In this document: positions 1 to 6,572 of the stretch, one piece after another
How the letters are laid out: the number at the start of each line of letters is the position of its first letter
Numbering within the stretch: position 1 is the first letter of the stretch
NCBI GenBank assembly: GCA_900547085.1
Contig: URFI01000046.1
Location: forward strand, 1 to 12,528
Direction: 5' to 3'
Length of the DNA: 12,528 nucleotides
Source: an uncultured Prevotella sp.
GTDB lineage: Bacteria > Bacteroidota > Bacteroidia > Bacteroidales > Bacteroidaceae
Made by a program: the position numbers and the translations under genes
The notes under the pieces: model-generated
Seen by the model: the letters and a program-made list of their open reading frames with translations, nothing else
Database searches by the model: none
What the model was told of the DNA's origin: nothing

Positions 1-1264
1 GATCTTTCTGGCCGTTAACAGTATTGTCGGCCCAGGTCTTGGCATCAAAATCGACGTGCAGAATCAATAATCCTTCTCCGCCAAGTCCTGCATCCCAACC
101 TGTTTTTTGCCTATTTTCCAACAGGTAATATTCATTTCTATTGTTATCGTTGTAAATAACATAGGCCTCACCCTGTTCACTGAGCGGCTTCATGTTCGTG
201 ACAGTAAGGTCGCTGGTTAGTTCTATTGGATTCAACCAACCTAAATAAGTACGCTCATAACTGGTATAACCAGCCGGAACGAAACCGTCATCATTATAAC
301 TTCCTTGATCCATCACATCCCATGAAAACATGCCATAAGCCTCGCCATTAAGCGTGTCATACATGTCAGGCAGCCCCAACACATGCGAAAACTCATGACA
401 GATAGTTCCGACACCTTCTATTTGTGTTCGTGAAGACAGTTCAGGACCACAGGCATAAGAATCGATGGTCACCTGATCCAAGTTAAAATCAAAGTTGGAT
501 TCAGAAAGCTCCGCCTGGTGCGGCCACACGCGTTTGGAATCTTGTCCTTCTGTTGAATTTTCCCCTTGACCGGCATACAACACGTACAGCGCATCCACTT
601 TTCTATCATGGTCCCAATCGTAATCTCTAAAATCCACCTCGGCATTTGCGCCCACACAAGCCTCTTGTATCATTTCTTGTGGTCGGATATCGTAACCTTC
701 ACGATCGTTGGCGCCATAGTAAGCATAGTTTCTCTTCATGCGTATGGGGCCTACAACATCAAAGGTTAAATCAAATTTCCCTCTACTCTGGTCGAGGAAA
801 TAATCTCTTACACTTCCTTTAAATCCCATCTCGTGTACAAAGCCCAGCTTATTGGTTATCTGTTGATAAAGCTCTTTCGTATTCGTTTCGTTGAATTTGG
901 CGTCCTCAAAATCGACCAAAATCATCAACCCTTTTTTCTTTCCTTCGTAGCCAGCGTGTCTTTCGCCCAAGGAAACCCGCGTCTTTGCGTATCTACGAGC
1001 CGCTAATCTGCGTCTTTTTGCAGCAGCTTTTCTTGTTAAGGTTGTGAAATCGGCAGGTCGATAAGCTTGAAATTGTTCGTCAAAAACGTATTTCTGACCA
1101 TCTTCTGTCTCCATGTAATGCAGGTGTTCATCGCCTTTGAACATCGCTTTTACCTCTACTCCACTCGCAAGACGAATGACTTTCCACCCGCTCTTTTTGA
1201 CTGGTATGGCAACAACCCACTGCGTAATCAATATTAATAATAAAACGGAGAATGATCTTTTCAT
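1..1264 (-). CDS. M6-family secreted metalloprotease (C-terminus cut by window edge)
   Basis: The frame is open from an ATG at 1264-1262 down to base 1, giving 421 residues without a stop. The N-terminus (MKRSFSVLLLILITQWVVA) is a clear signal peptide. Residues about 25-95 form a propeptide-like part rich in Lys/Arg/Ala. The catalytic domain starts near 105 (KKKGLMILVDF). The zinc site is HEFSHVLGLPDMYD at 290-303, matching the HExxHxxGxPD motif of immune-inhibitor-A-like M6 peptidases. A likely Met-turn is WDVMD, with M318. The family cleaves proteins outside the cell or at the surface. The C-terminus is missing, so a type IX secretion sorting domain, common in such Bacteroidota proteins, cannot be judged. 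A TAnnTTTG-like box lies 22 bases upstream. Family assignment is firm; the substrate is unknown. Confidence 0.93.
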   Translation of the reverse strand, partial: MKRSFSVLLLILITQWVVAIPVKKSGWKVIRLASGVEVKAMFKGDEHLHYMETEDGQKYVFDEQFQAYRPADFTTLTRKAAAKRRRLAARRYAKTRVSLGERHAGYEGKKKGLMILVDFEDAKFNETNTKELYQQITNKLGFVHEMGFKGSVRDYFLDQSRGKFDLTFDVVGPIRMKRNYAYYGANDREGYDIRPQEMIQEACVGANAEVDFRDYDWDHDRKVDALYVLYAGQGENSTEGQDSKRVWPHQAELSESNFDFNLDQVTIDSYACGPELSSRTQIEGVGTICHEFSHVLGLPDMYDTLNGEAYGMFSWDVMDQGSYNDDGFVPAGYTSYERTYLGWLNPIELTSDLTVTNMKPLSEQGEAYVIYNDNNRNEYYLLENRQKTGWDAGLGGEGLLILHVDFDAKTWADNTVNGQKD

Positions 1265-1285
1265 GCCATATTTTCTATTTCATGA

Positions 1286-1293
1286 CAAAAATA
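1286..1293 (-). promoter_or_regulatory. Candidate -7 box (TATTTTTG) for the M6 protease gene
   Basis: Read on the minus strand this is TATTTTTG, a match to the Bacteroidota -7 consensus TAnnTTTG, 22 bases before the ATG. The nearest upstream TTTG (1329-1326) is 32 nt away, too far for a normal -33 element, so only half of the promoter is supported. The rest of the gap (1294-1430) shows no gene. Confidence 0.4.
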
Positions 1294-1430
1294 ATGAAAA
1301 GATTTTTAAAATCATCGCGAAGATTCAAATAAGAAGTACATAACCATTAAGCACGTACGTTCACATGCTTTGTGCTTTCAAAACCGTGACAAGAGCATCA
1401 TGCACGCTCACCAATGGACATCTGTTGAGC

Positions 1431-1517
1431 TTACAGACCAAAATGTAGGCGGTAGACTACCATGGGGAAAAAGGAGAAATGATATTGTGACACATACGCA
1501 CCTTTGTCAATATCATA
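1431..1517 (-). pseudogene. Out-of-frame C-terminal tail of the TonB-dependent receptor
   Basis: The main receptor frame stops at 1513, directly after LTDRKNIL. In the next frame, codons from 1517 to the TAA at 1433-1431 encode 28 residues beginning YDIDKGAYVSQYHF and ending VVYRLHFGL. This is the expected last strand of a Bacteroidota TonB receptor, which normally reads like NLTNRKN, then about 20 residues, then P(M/L)xxYRxxF. Joining the frames needs loss of one base (or gain of two) near the A6 run (1523-1528) or the T4 run (1517-1520, both on the minus strand). Either the gene is mutated or the assembly has an indel. Confidence 0.8.
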
Positions 1518-3801
1518 AAATATTTTTTCGATCGGTGAGGTTAATTAAGTCAATTCCCCACTCCTGTGAGACCTTCTTACCATTCAGTCTGCCGCCCAAA
1601 CGAGTGTCCAATCTGAAGTAAGCAGGCATTTGTTCTTGATACCACTTATCGTATTGGTACACCTGGTCGTGAGCCGCTTGAGACGCCTCCTCATCCACAG
1701 GCGTGTATCTCAAGCCACCCGAGAGCGCCAACTGAGGTGAGGCAAAGAGGGTCCACTTGCTGCTCACAGGCCATTCAAACCCACCAGTGACATTGAGGAT
1801 GTAACCACCATCAAACACTGTGCTGAATTCATGGTTGAGTACTGGGTCGGTATAGCGTGAGCGATAGAGGGTGCCGGACATCAAGAAGAAATAATTTTTG
1901 CTGAAGAATTTTTCCACCGTAAGTTCAAGTCCATAGTTTCGTCCCCTGCCAATATTGCGAAGTCCGGCGATGCGTTCCATGGAGTTTTCGCCTGCTCCAT
2001 AATTGAGTAGCGACACTCCATAGGCTTTGTTCTCAGCCGCAATATCAAAAAGCCATTGATAATATAGTTCTGTATGCACACGCCAATCCTTGTTAATTTG
2101 GTAGTTGTGCGAGAGGTTTGCATGCCAACTCTTGGAAAAACCCAAGTGATGATTGCTGTCCGAATAATGACCATCGGCCTCTCTGACAAAGAAAAAAGTG
2201 TGCGGAGGCAACTGACTGTAAAGGCCTCCTGCGAGGCCAATGGTGTGATGGGTACCAAGTTTCAACTCAGCAGCAGCGCGTGGTTCCAAAGCATAGTTAC
2301 CATTCAGGGGCAAATAACTACCATGTACGCCTGCAGTGACAGTAAAAGCATCGCTGAACAAATGCTGATACTGCGCATAAGCGCGATAAAGGGATAATGT
2401 GCTTGTATCGTCATTGAGGGGATAGGGTATATCTTCCACCTCATTGAACATATTGAGAAAATATTGATCGACAACCGTACCCACATAAAGATTGTCGTGA
2501 TGCGTGGATAATCGATGACGGATGTCGGCCGAAAACGAGAGTTTATGTTCCTTGGTTAGATCCGTAAAAATCATTTTAAAGTCTTCTTGATTGGCCAATT
2601 CCTTATTGTACACTCTCATCTTTATATCATTGTAGTTCCAGGAAAGTGTGGCATGAAGATCGGTCCGAGCAGCCAGTTGGCCATGATAGACCATACCTAA
2701 CAATGCCAAGCCACTGCGTAAGTTAACCTTTTGGTCAAACGATAGATTGTCAACTTGCACGGTCGTACCCACCCCGGAGAGTTCTGATGTCTTGAGATGA
2801 ATGCTACTAGTACCTACAATGCCAATCAATGAAAGCGTGTGACCCTCGTGGATGCACCAATCTATCTTGGTGGTAAGGTCTTGATATCTTGGCACAACGG
2901 CCATGGATTTGCCGAAAATCTTCATGGCATAGCTTGCCAACTCTGGGATGGAATAACGATAGGAGGCAAGATAGGTCATCGAACCGTCCTTGATCATCGG
3001 CCCCTCTGTCATGAGTTCGGCCCCATTATAGCCCATCTGGAAGCGCATTTGGTGGTTGTTGGGATTGCCTTTTCTCAGATTCAAATCAAAGATTGCCGCA
3101 AGTGCATTGCCTTTTGTTGCCTGCCAACCGCCCAACAAAAAATCAGAGTTGGTAACAACATTCATATTAAGGGCAGTTACCTGTCCAGCCGTCATTCCCA
3201 GTCCGGCATTGAAATGGTTAGGATTTGGAATTTCAATCCCATCCAATCGATATTGCACGCCTAATGACGAGTTGCCTCTCACCACAATCTCATTACGCGA
3301 ATCATTGATGGGCATCACGCCTGCAAAGCTCCTCACCATCCTGCTTGGATCGCCTAACGAACCCGCATAACGCTCTGTTTCTTCCACACTAAAGCTTCGA
3401 GCGCCCGCATAGGCAAGCGGCTGGATGGGACGAGCTTTGTTGTAATATCGCTTCACCTCTACGCCCTTGAGATTATAAGTGGCAGACTCCAGTTTGACAT
3501 CAAGTGACACTTCTTCACCCATAACCAACAACAAGCTGATCTCCTTGTCCTGGTAGCCCACTGAACTGGCCCGCAAAACTTGCCTGCCCAACGGAACTTG
3601 TAGTTCAAAACGACCCGCTTTATCTGTGGTTTGGGTGATTGAAGGCTCCGCGTTTACAATGCTCAAACTAACATCAACCAACGGGTTTCCATGAACGTCC
3701 GTCACCCTACCCAATACCTTTTGCGTTCTGTTTCCTTGTGCCATGATGGCCATGGAAACAACTAACAACAATATACCAGTGCCAATCCACCTTTTCATCA
3801 T
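1513..3801 (-). CDS. TonB-dependent outer-membrane receptor with carboxypeptidase-like domain, frameshifted near the C-terminus
   Basis: The reading frame encodes 762 residues with a signal peptide (MMKRWIGTGILLLVVSMAIMAQ). A CarboxypepD_reg-like beta-sandwich covers about 28-105 (VLGRVTDVHGNPLVDVSLSI, with GRFELQVPLG further on). A plug-like region at about 130-235 includes RNEIVVRGNSSLGVQYRLDGIEIPNP, and an alternating-strand barrel fills the rest. Such receptors import ligands across the outer membrane using TonB energy. No SusD-like partner lies beside it, so it is not a standard SusCD glycan system and its ligand is unknown. ATG codons occur at 3801 and 3798; I kept the first. The frame ends abruptly at TDRKNIL, and the missing final strand is present in another frame at 1431-1517. 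Without the terminal strand the barrel would probably not close properly. Confidence 0.9.
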   Translation of the reverse strand: MMKRWIGTGILLLVVSMAIMAQGNRTQKVLGRVTDVHGNPLVDVSLSIVNAEPSITQTTDKAGRFELQVPLGRQVLRASSVGYQDKEISLLLVMGEEVSLDVKLESATYNLKGVEVKRYYNKARPIQPLAYAGARSFSVEETERYAGSLGDPSRMVRSFAGVMPINDSRNEIVVRGNSSLGVQYRLDGIEIPNPNHFNAGLGMTAGQVTALNMNVVTNSDFLLGGWQATKGNALAAIFDLNLRKGNPNNHQMRFQMGYNGAELMTEGPMIKDGSMTYLASYRYSIPELASYAMKIFGKSMAVVPRYQDLTTKIDWCIHEGHTLSLIGIVGTSSIHLKTSELSGVGTTVQVDNLSFDQKVNLRSGLALLGMVYHGQLAARTDLHATLSWNYNDIKMRVYNKELANQEDFKMIFTDLTKEHKLSFSADIRHRLSTHHDNLYVGTVVDQYFLNMFNEVEDIPYPLNDDTSTLSLYRAYAQYQHLFSDAFTVTAGVHGSYLPLNGNYALEPRAAAELKLGTHHTIGLAGGLYSQLPPHTFFFVREADGHYSDSNHHLGFSKSWHANLSHNYQINKDWRVHTELYYQWLFDIAAENKAYGVSLLNYGAGENSMERIAGLRNIGRGRNYGLELTVEKFFSKNYFFLMSGTLYRSRYTDPVLNHEFSTVFDGGYILNVTGGFEWPVSSKWTLFASPQLALSGGLRYTPVDEEASQAAHDQVYQYDKWYQEQMPAYFRLDTRLGGRLNGKKVSQEWGIDLINLTDRKNIL

Positions 3802-3826
3802 ACGATAGTTATAAGATTTGTTCGCG

Positions 3827-3834
3827 CAAAAATA
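3827..3834 (-). promoter_or_regulatory. Candidate -7 box (TATTTTTG) for the TonB receptor
   Basis: The minus strand reads TATTTTTG 26 bases before the receptor ATG, matching TAnnTTTG. An upstream TTTG at 3852-3849 is only 14 nt away, shorter than the usual spacing of about 19-21, so the -33 partner is doubtful. The same CAAAAATAAT string (plus strand) occurs before the M6 and ATP-grasp genes. Confidence 0.4.
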
Positions 3835-3924
3835 ATTATATCATATTACAAACCTGTTAAAATCCCATCAATTAATCATGAATGCTCACGGCTATCTCCT
3901 TTAAGTTTTGCTGAATTAAGCAAT

Positions 3925-3956
3925 AAAAAAATCGCGAACAAGATGCTCGCGATTTT
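3925..3956 (-). terminator. Rho-independent terminator of the OmpH-like gene
   Basis: A perfect 10-bp stem (arms 3928-3937 and 3947-3956, AAAATCGCGA paired with TCGCGATTTT) has a 9-nt loop. On the minus strand it is followed by seven T residues (3931-3925), the first few of which belong to the stem. It lies 45 bases after the stop codon of the OmpH-like gene. Confidence 0.85.
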
Positions 3957-4001
3957 ATCATGTACAATGACCATGAAGGAAACTGTGCAAAAGAAACTTT
4001 C

Positions 4002-4619
4002 TTATTTCTTTGCGTCAGCTTTTTTCTTTGTGTCGATTGGCTTATAAGCCTTGTTCAAACCAGCAACCACATCCTTGGTGATGTCATAGCTCTTGTCGGC
4101 ATACAGCAGATTATCTCCTGCCTTGGAAAGGATAAGACTATACTTCTTGTCCTTGTTATAGCTGGCCAAGAAGTGCTGAACAGAATCGCGAAGAGCCTTG
4201 TTGTACTTATCGGTTTCTGTTTGAAACTCATTGCTCAGACGCTGATTGAGCGCCTGTAGATCGGCACTCTGTTTCTGCAATCCAGCTTGAATGGATTCTG
4301 CCTGGTCACGAGTGTATGCGTTTTGTTGAAGCTTCTGCTGGAAGTTAGCAGCTGCCTGCTCTAATTGTTTCTGCTTTCCAGCCAGCGTATTCTGGATGTT
4401 TTGACCCTTCTTCTGCAAAATCAAACTATAGTCTTTGCAGAACTTGTATTGGGTCATGATGCTGTCTACCTCAACATAGGCAATTTTCATGTCTGTAGGA
4501 AGAGCAGCTGTTGTACCTTCTGACTTCTTATCAACCTGAGGTTTTGAATTGTCACATGCCGTGAAAGCCAGTGTTGCGAGAGCTGCAACCGCTACCGAAC
4601 GGATAATCTTTTTCTTCAT
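4002..4619 (-). CDS. OmpH/Skp-family periplasmic chaperone-like lipoprotein
   Basis: The product has 205 residues. It starts with a lipoprotein signal (MKKKIIRSVAVAALATLAFTAC), with the probable lipidated Cys at 22 followed by DNSK. From about residue 45 it follows the OmpH/Skp pattern: a short strand (MKIAYVEVDSIMTQY), then a long Gln/Lys/Ala-rich helical stretch at about 65-150 that should form the coiled-coil arms, then a closing segment (KYSLILSKAGDNLLYADKSYDIT). Skp-like proteins hold unfolded outer-membrane proteins in the periplasm; here the lipid anchor ties the protein to a membrane. It sits 77 nt downstream of the small membrane protein on the same strand, without an obvious promoter of its own, and is followed by a strong terminator. 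The family is clear, but a specific chaperone role is inferred. Confidence 0.9.
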   Translation of the reverse strand: MKKKIIRSVAVAALATLAFTACDNSKPQVDKKSEGTTAALPTDMKIAYVEVDSIMTQYKFCKDYSLILQKKGQNIQNTLAGKQKQLEQAAANFQQKLQQNAYTRDQAESIQAGLQKQSADLQALNQRLSNEFQTETDKYNKALRDSVQHFLASYNKDKKYSLILSKAGDNLLYADKSYDITKDVVAGLNKAYKPIDTKKKADAKK

Positions 4620-4696
4620 TTTATATTTTGATATTTAATTGTTTACTTATTATTTTGTCTCATGACCTAGGCAAAATGCTGCCCATGACATCCACT

Positions 4697-4891
4697 TCAA
4701 AACGCCTTATTCTGCTTTCTTGCCTCTTTATCTTGATCTACCACACAATGAATGCCTCGCTCTTTCATAGCGTCACTGTCGTGTATGTGCATGGAATCGA
4801 ACTTTCCATTCTTCTGAAAAATCAATTTCACAGCCATCAATGCAATACATATTGCAATTATTAACATGCTAAGAAGTAATGTTTTCAACAT
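4697..4891 (-). CDS. Small conserved-looking single-pass membrane protein
   Basis: This 64-residue product has one N-terminal hydrophobic segment (about residues 2-24, LKTLLLSMLIIAICIALMAVKLIF). A polar tail follows, with the string HIHDSDAMKERGIHC and a charged end (DQDKEARKQNK). The layout and tail resemble small uncharacterised membrane proteins I recall from Bacteroides and Prevotella, with a one-Cys motif near KRGIHC. That is memory, not a search. It is preferred over the overlapping plus-strand frame at 4628-4864 because it follows a near-consensus minus-strand promoter (4934-4964) and lies in line with the OmpH-like gene. The function is unknown; it may be anchored in the inner membrane with the tail in the cytosol. 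Confidence 0.7.
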   Translation of the reverse strand: MLKTLLLSMLIIAICIALMAVKLIFQKNGKFDSMHIHDSDAMKERGIHCVVDQDKEARKQNKAF

Positions 4892-4898
4892 TTCTTAT

Positions 4899-4906
4899 TA
4901 TATTTG
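4899..4906 (+). promoter_or_regulatory. Candidate -7 box (TATATTTG) for pepD
   Basis: TATATTTG followed by CAG fits TAnnTTTG and the common Prevotella form. It lies 78 bases before the pepD ATG. No TTTG is seen at the right upstream distance, so the -33 element is missing or weak. Confidence 0.45.
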
Positions 4907-4933
4907 CAGTGTCACTTTGTCATTTCAATTTGG

Positions 4934-4964
4934 CAAAGGTAGTGCAAATAGAGCAATATACAAA
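4934..4964 (-). promoter_or_regulatory. Bacteroidota-type promoter for the small membrane protein and OmpH-like gene
   Basis: On the minus strand, TTTG (4964-4961), a 19-nt spacer and TACCTTTG (4941-4934) match the -33/-7 consensus TTTG-N19-TAnnTTTG exactly. Transcription would start near 4928, about 37 bases before the ATG at 4891. The promoter faces away from pepD. Confidence 0.75.
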
Positions 4965-4984
4965 ATAAAATAAGAAAAAATAGT

Positions 4985-6445
4985 ATGGAAAAGAAAGACT
5001 TACAACCAGCTAGCGTCTTCAAGCAGTTCGCCAAAATCAACGAGATACCACGCCCTTCCAAGCGTGAGGAAAAGATGATAGAATACCTCAAAGAGTTTGG
5101 CAAGAGTCATCAACTGGAAACGTCAGTAGATGAAACAGGCAATGTGATTATCCGCAAACCAGCCACCAAAGGCTACGAGGATCGTGCTACGGTGATACTC
5201 CAGAGCCACATGGACATGGTGTGTGACAAGCTTGTGGACGTTGAGTTCGATTTCGATAAGGATGCCATCCAGACCTACATTGATGGCGAATGGCTAACCG
5301 CAAAGGGCACAACGCTCGGGGCAGACGATGGTATCGGCGTGGCTATGGAGTTGGCTGTGCTCGAAAGTAACGACATTGAACACGGCCCGATAGAATGTGT
5401 TTTCACCGTTGATGAAGAGACACAGCTAACGGGTGCGTTGGGAATGAAAGCCGGATTCATGACGGGTGATTATCTCATCAACTTAGATTCTGAAGACGAA
5501 GGCAAAATATATGTAAGCTGTGCGGGTGGCCGTAGTACCATCGCCACCTTCGATTACAAGGCAGAAGAGGCTCCAAAGAACCACTTCTTCATGCAAATCT
5601 CGCTGAAAGGTTTGGTGGGAGGCCACTCTGGTGACGACATCAATAAGAAGCGTGCCAATGCCATCAAGGTTTTAACGAGATTTCTTTTCAACGAACAAGA
5701 GAAGTTTGATTTGCGCTTAGCAAGCTTTAATAGTGGCAAATTGCACAACGCCATCCCGCGTGATGGAAAGGTTGTGTTCGCCGTTCCCAATGATGCGAAA
5801 GAGCAAGTGCGTGCCGATTGGAATGTTTTCCATCATGACGTGATGCAAGAGTTTCATGTTACAGATACCGACATGGTGTTCAACATGGAAAGTACCGAGC
5901 CCCAACAGGTGCTGCCAAAGGACGTAAGCAGCAAACTGATACTGGCTCTGCAAGCCGTTGACAATGGCATCTTTGCCATGTGCCAAGATGAGTTGTTGGC
6001 CAATATGGTTGAAACATCAAGCAACGTGGCAGCGGTGAAGACCATGGATGGCAAGGTTGAAATCTTGTCGTCGCAACGCAGCAACGTGATGAGCAATTTA
6101 GACAACATGTGTAACACCGTGAAGGCCGCTTACCAATTGGCAGGCGCAAAGGTGGAACAAACCGATGGCTATCCAGCTTGGAACATGAACCCAGACAGCA
6201 AATTAGTCAAACTGACGGTCGAGACTTACAAGAAATTGTTCAACAAGGAGCCAGAAGTATTGGGCATTCATGCAGGACTTGAGTGCGGTTTGTTCTCCGA
6301 ACGTTATCCCCATATCGACATGGTTAGCTTCGGACCCACACTCCGTTTCGTTCATACCCCTGAGGAACGTTTGCACATCCCTACTATACAAATGGTTTGG
6401 GATCACCTTCTTGAGATATTGAAGAACATCCCTGTGCGCAAATAG
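4985..6445 (+). CDS. pepD: Aminoacyl-histidine dipeptidase (peptidase family M20C)
   Basis: This 486-residue product is full length for cytosolic non-specific dipeptidase, a zinc enzyme that splits dipeptides, including Xaa-His types, in the cytoplasm. M20 landmarks are all present: QSHMDMV with H75 and D77, LGADDGIG with D114/D115, the catalytic glutamate in DEETQLTG (E144/E145), the metal-ligand region NLDSEDEG (D168), GGHSGDDI in the lid domain, and HAGLECG with H429 near the C-terminus. There is no signal peptide. The ATG at 4985 follows an A-rich leader without a Shine-Dalgarno site, as is normal in this phylum. The gene is monocistronic: divergent from the small membrane protein and convergent with the helicase. 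A stem-loop follows its stop. Confidence 0.96.
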   Translation: MEKKDLQPASVFKQFAKINEIPRPSKREEKMIEYLKEFGKSHQLETSVDETGNVIIRKPATKGYEDRATVILQSHMDMVCDKLVDVEFDFDKDAIQTYIDGEWLTAKGTTLGADDGIGVAMELAVLESNDIEHGPIECVFTVDEETQLTGALGMKAGFMTGDYLINLDSEDEGKIYVSCAGGRSTIATFDYKAEEAPKNHFFMQISLKGLVGGHSGDDINKKRANAIKVLTRFLFNEQEKFDLRLASFNSGKLHNAIPRDGKVVFAVPNDAKEQVRADWNVFHHDVMQEFHVTDTDMVFNMESTEPQQVLPKDVSSKLILALQAVDNGIFAMCQDELLANMVETSSNVAAVKTMDGKVEILSSQRSNVMSNLDNMCNTVKAAYQLAGAKVEQTDGYPAWNMNPDSKLVKLTVETYKKLFNKEPEVLGIHAGLECGLFSERYPHIDMVSFGPTLRFVHTPEERLHIPTIQMVWDHLLEILKNIPVRK

Positions 6446-6460
6446 TGCAAGCAAATAGCG

Positions 6461-6503
6461 AAAATGGATTCATGGTTTCAACCGATACCGTGAATCCATT
6501 TTT
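6461..6503. terminator. Stem-loop terminator between pepD and the convergent helicase gene
   Basis: Arms at 6461-6476 and 6487-6502 pair over 16 bp with one G-U (AAAATGGATTCATGGT with ACCGTGAATCCATTTT), around a 10-nt loop. TTTTT at 6499-6503 ends the plus-strand copy, and the arm's AAAA gives TTTT on the minus strand, so it could stop transcripts from both sides. It starts 15 bases after the pepD stop and lies 70 bases beyond the helicase stop. Confidence 0.75.
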
Positions 6504-6572
6504 CATGCCCTTTTCGCAAGTCTTTACCAAAAAGTTAAAGACATTAAACTGAGCTTACAACTCTCTCTACCA

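Noticed and set aside
1349..1377. AAGCAC...GTGCTT inverted repeat as a terminator for the TonB receptor.
   Set aside because: The stem is only 6 bp with a 17-nt loop and no T-run follows on the minus strand.
1517..1529. A AAA AAT heptamer as a programmed -1 frameshift site in the TonB receptor gene.
   Set aside because: A -1 shift leads into a frame that stops after about 20 codons and does not encode the receptor tail; the tail needs a +1 (or -2) change.
4628..4864. Plus-strand frame of 78 codons over the small membrane protein.
   Set aside because: It overlaps the minus-strand gene, has no promoter, and its composition looks like an antisense shadow.
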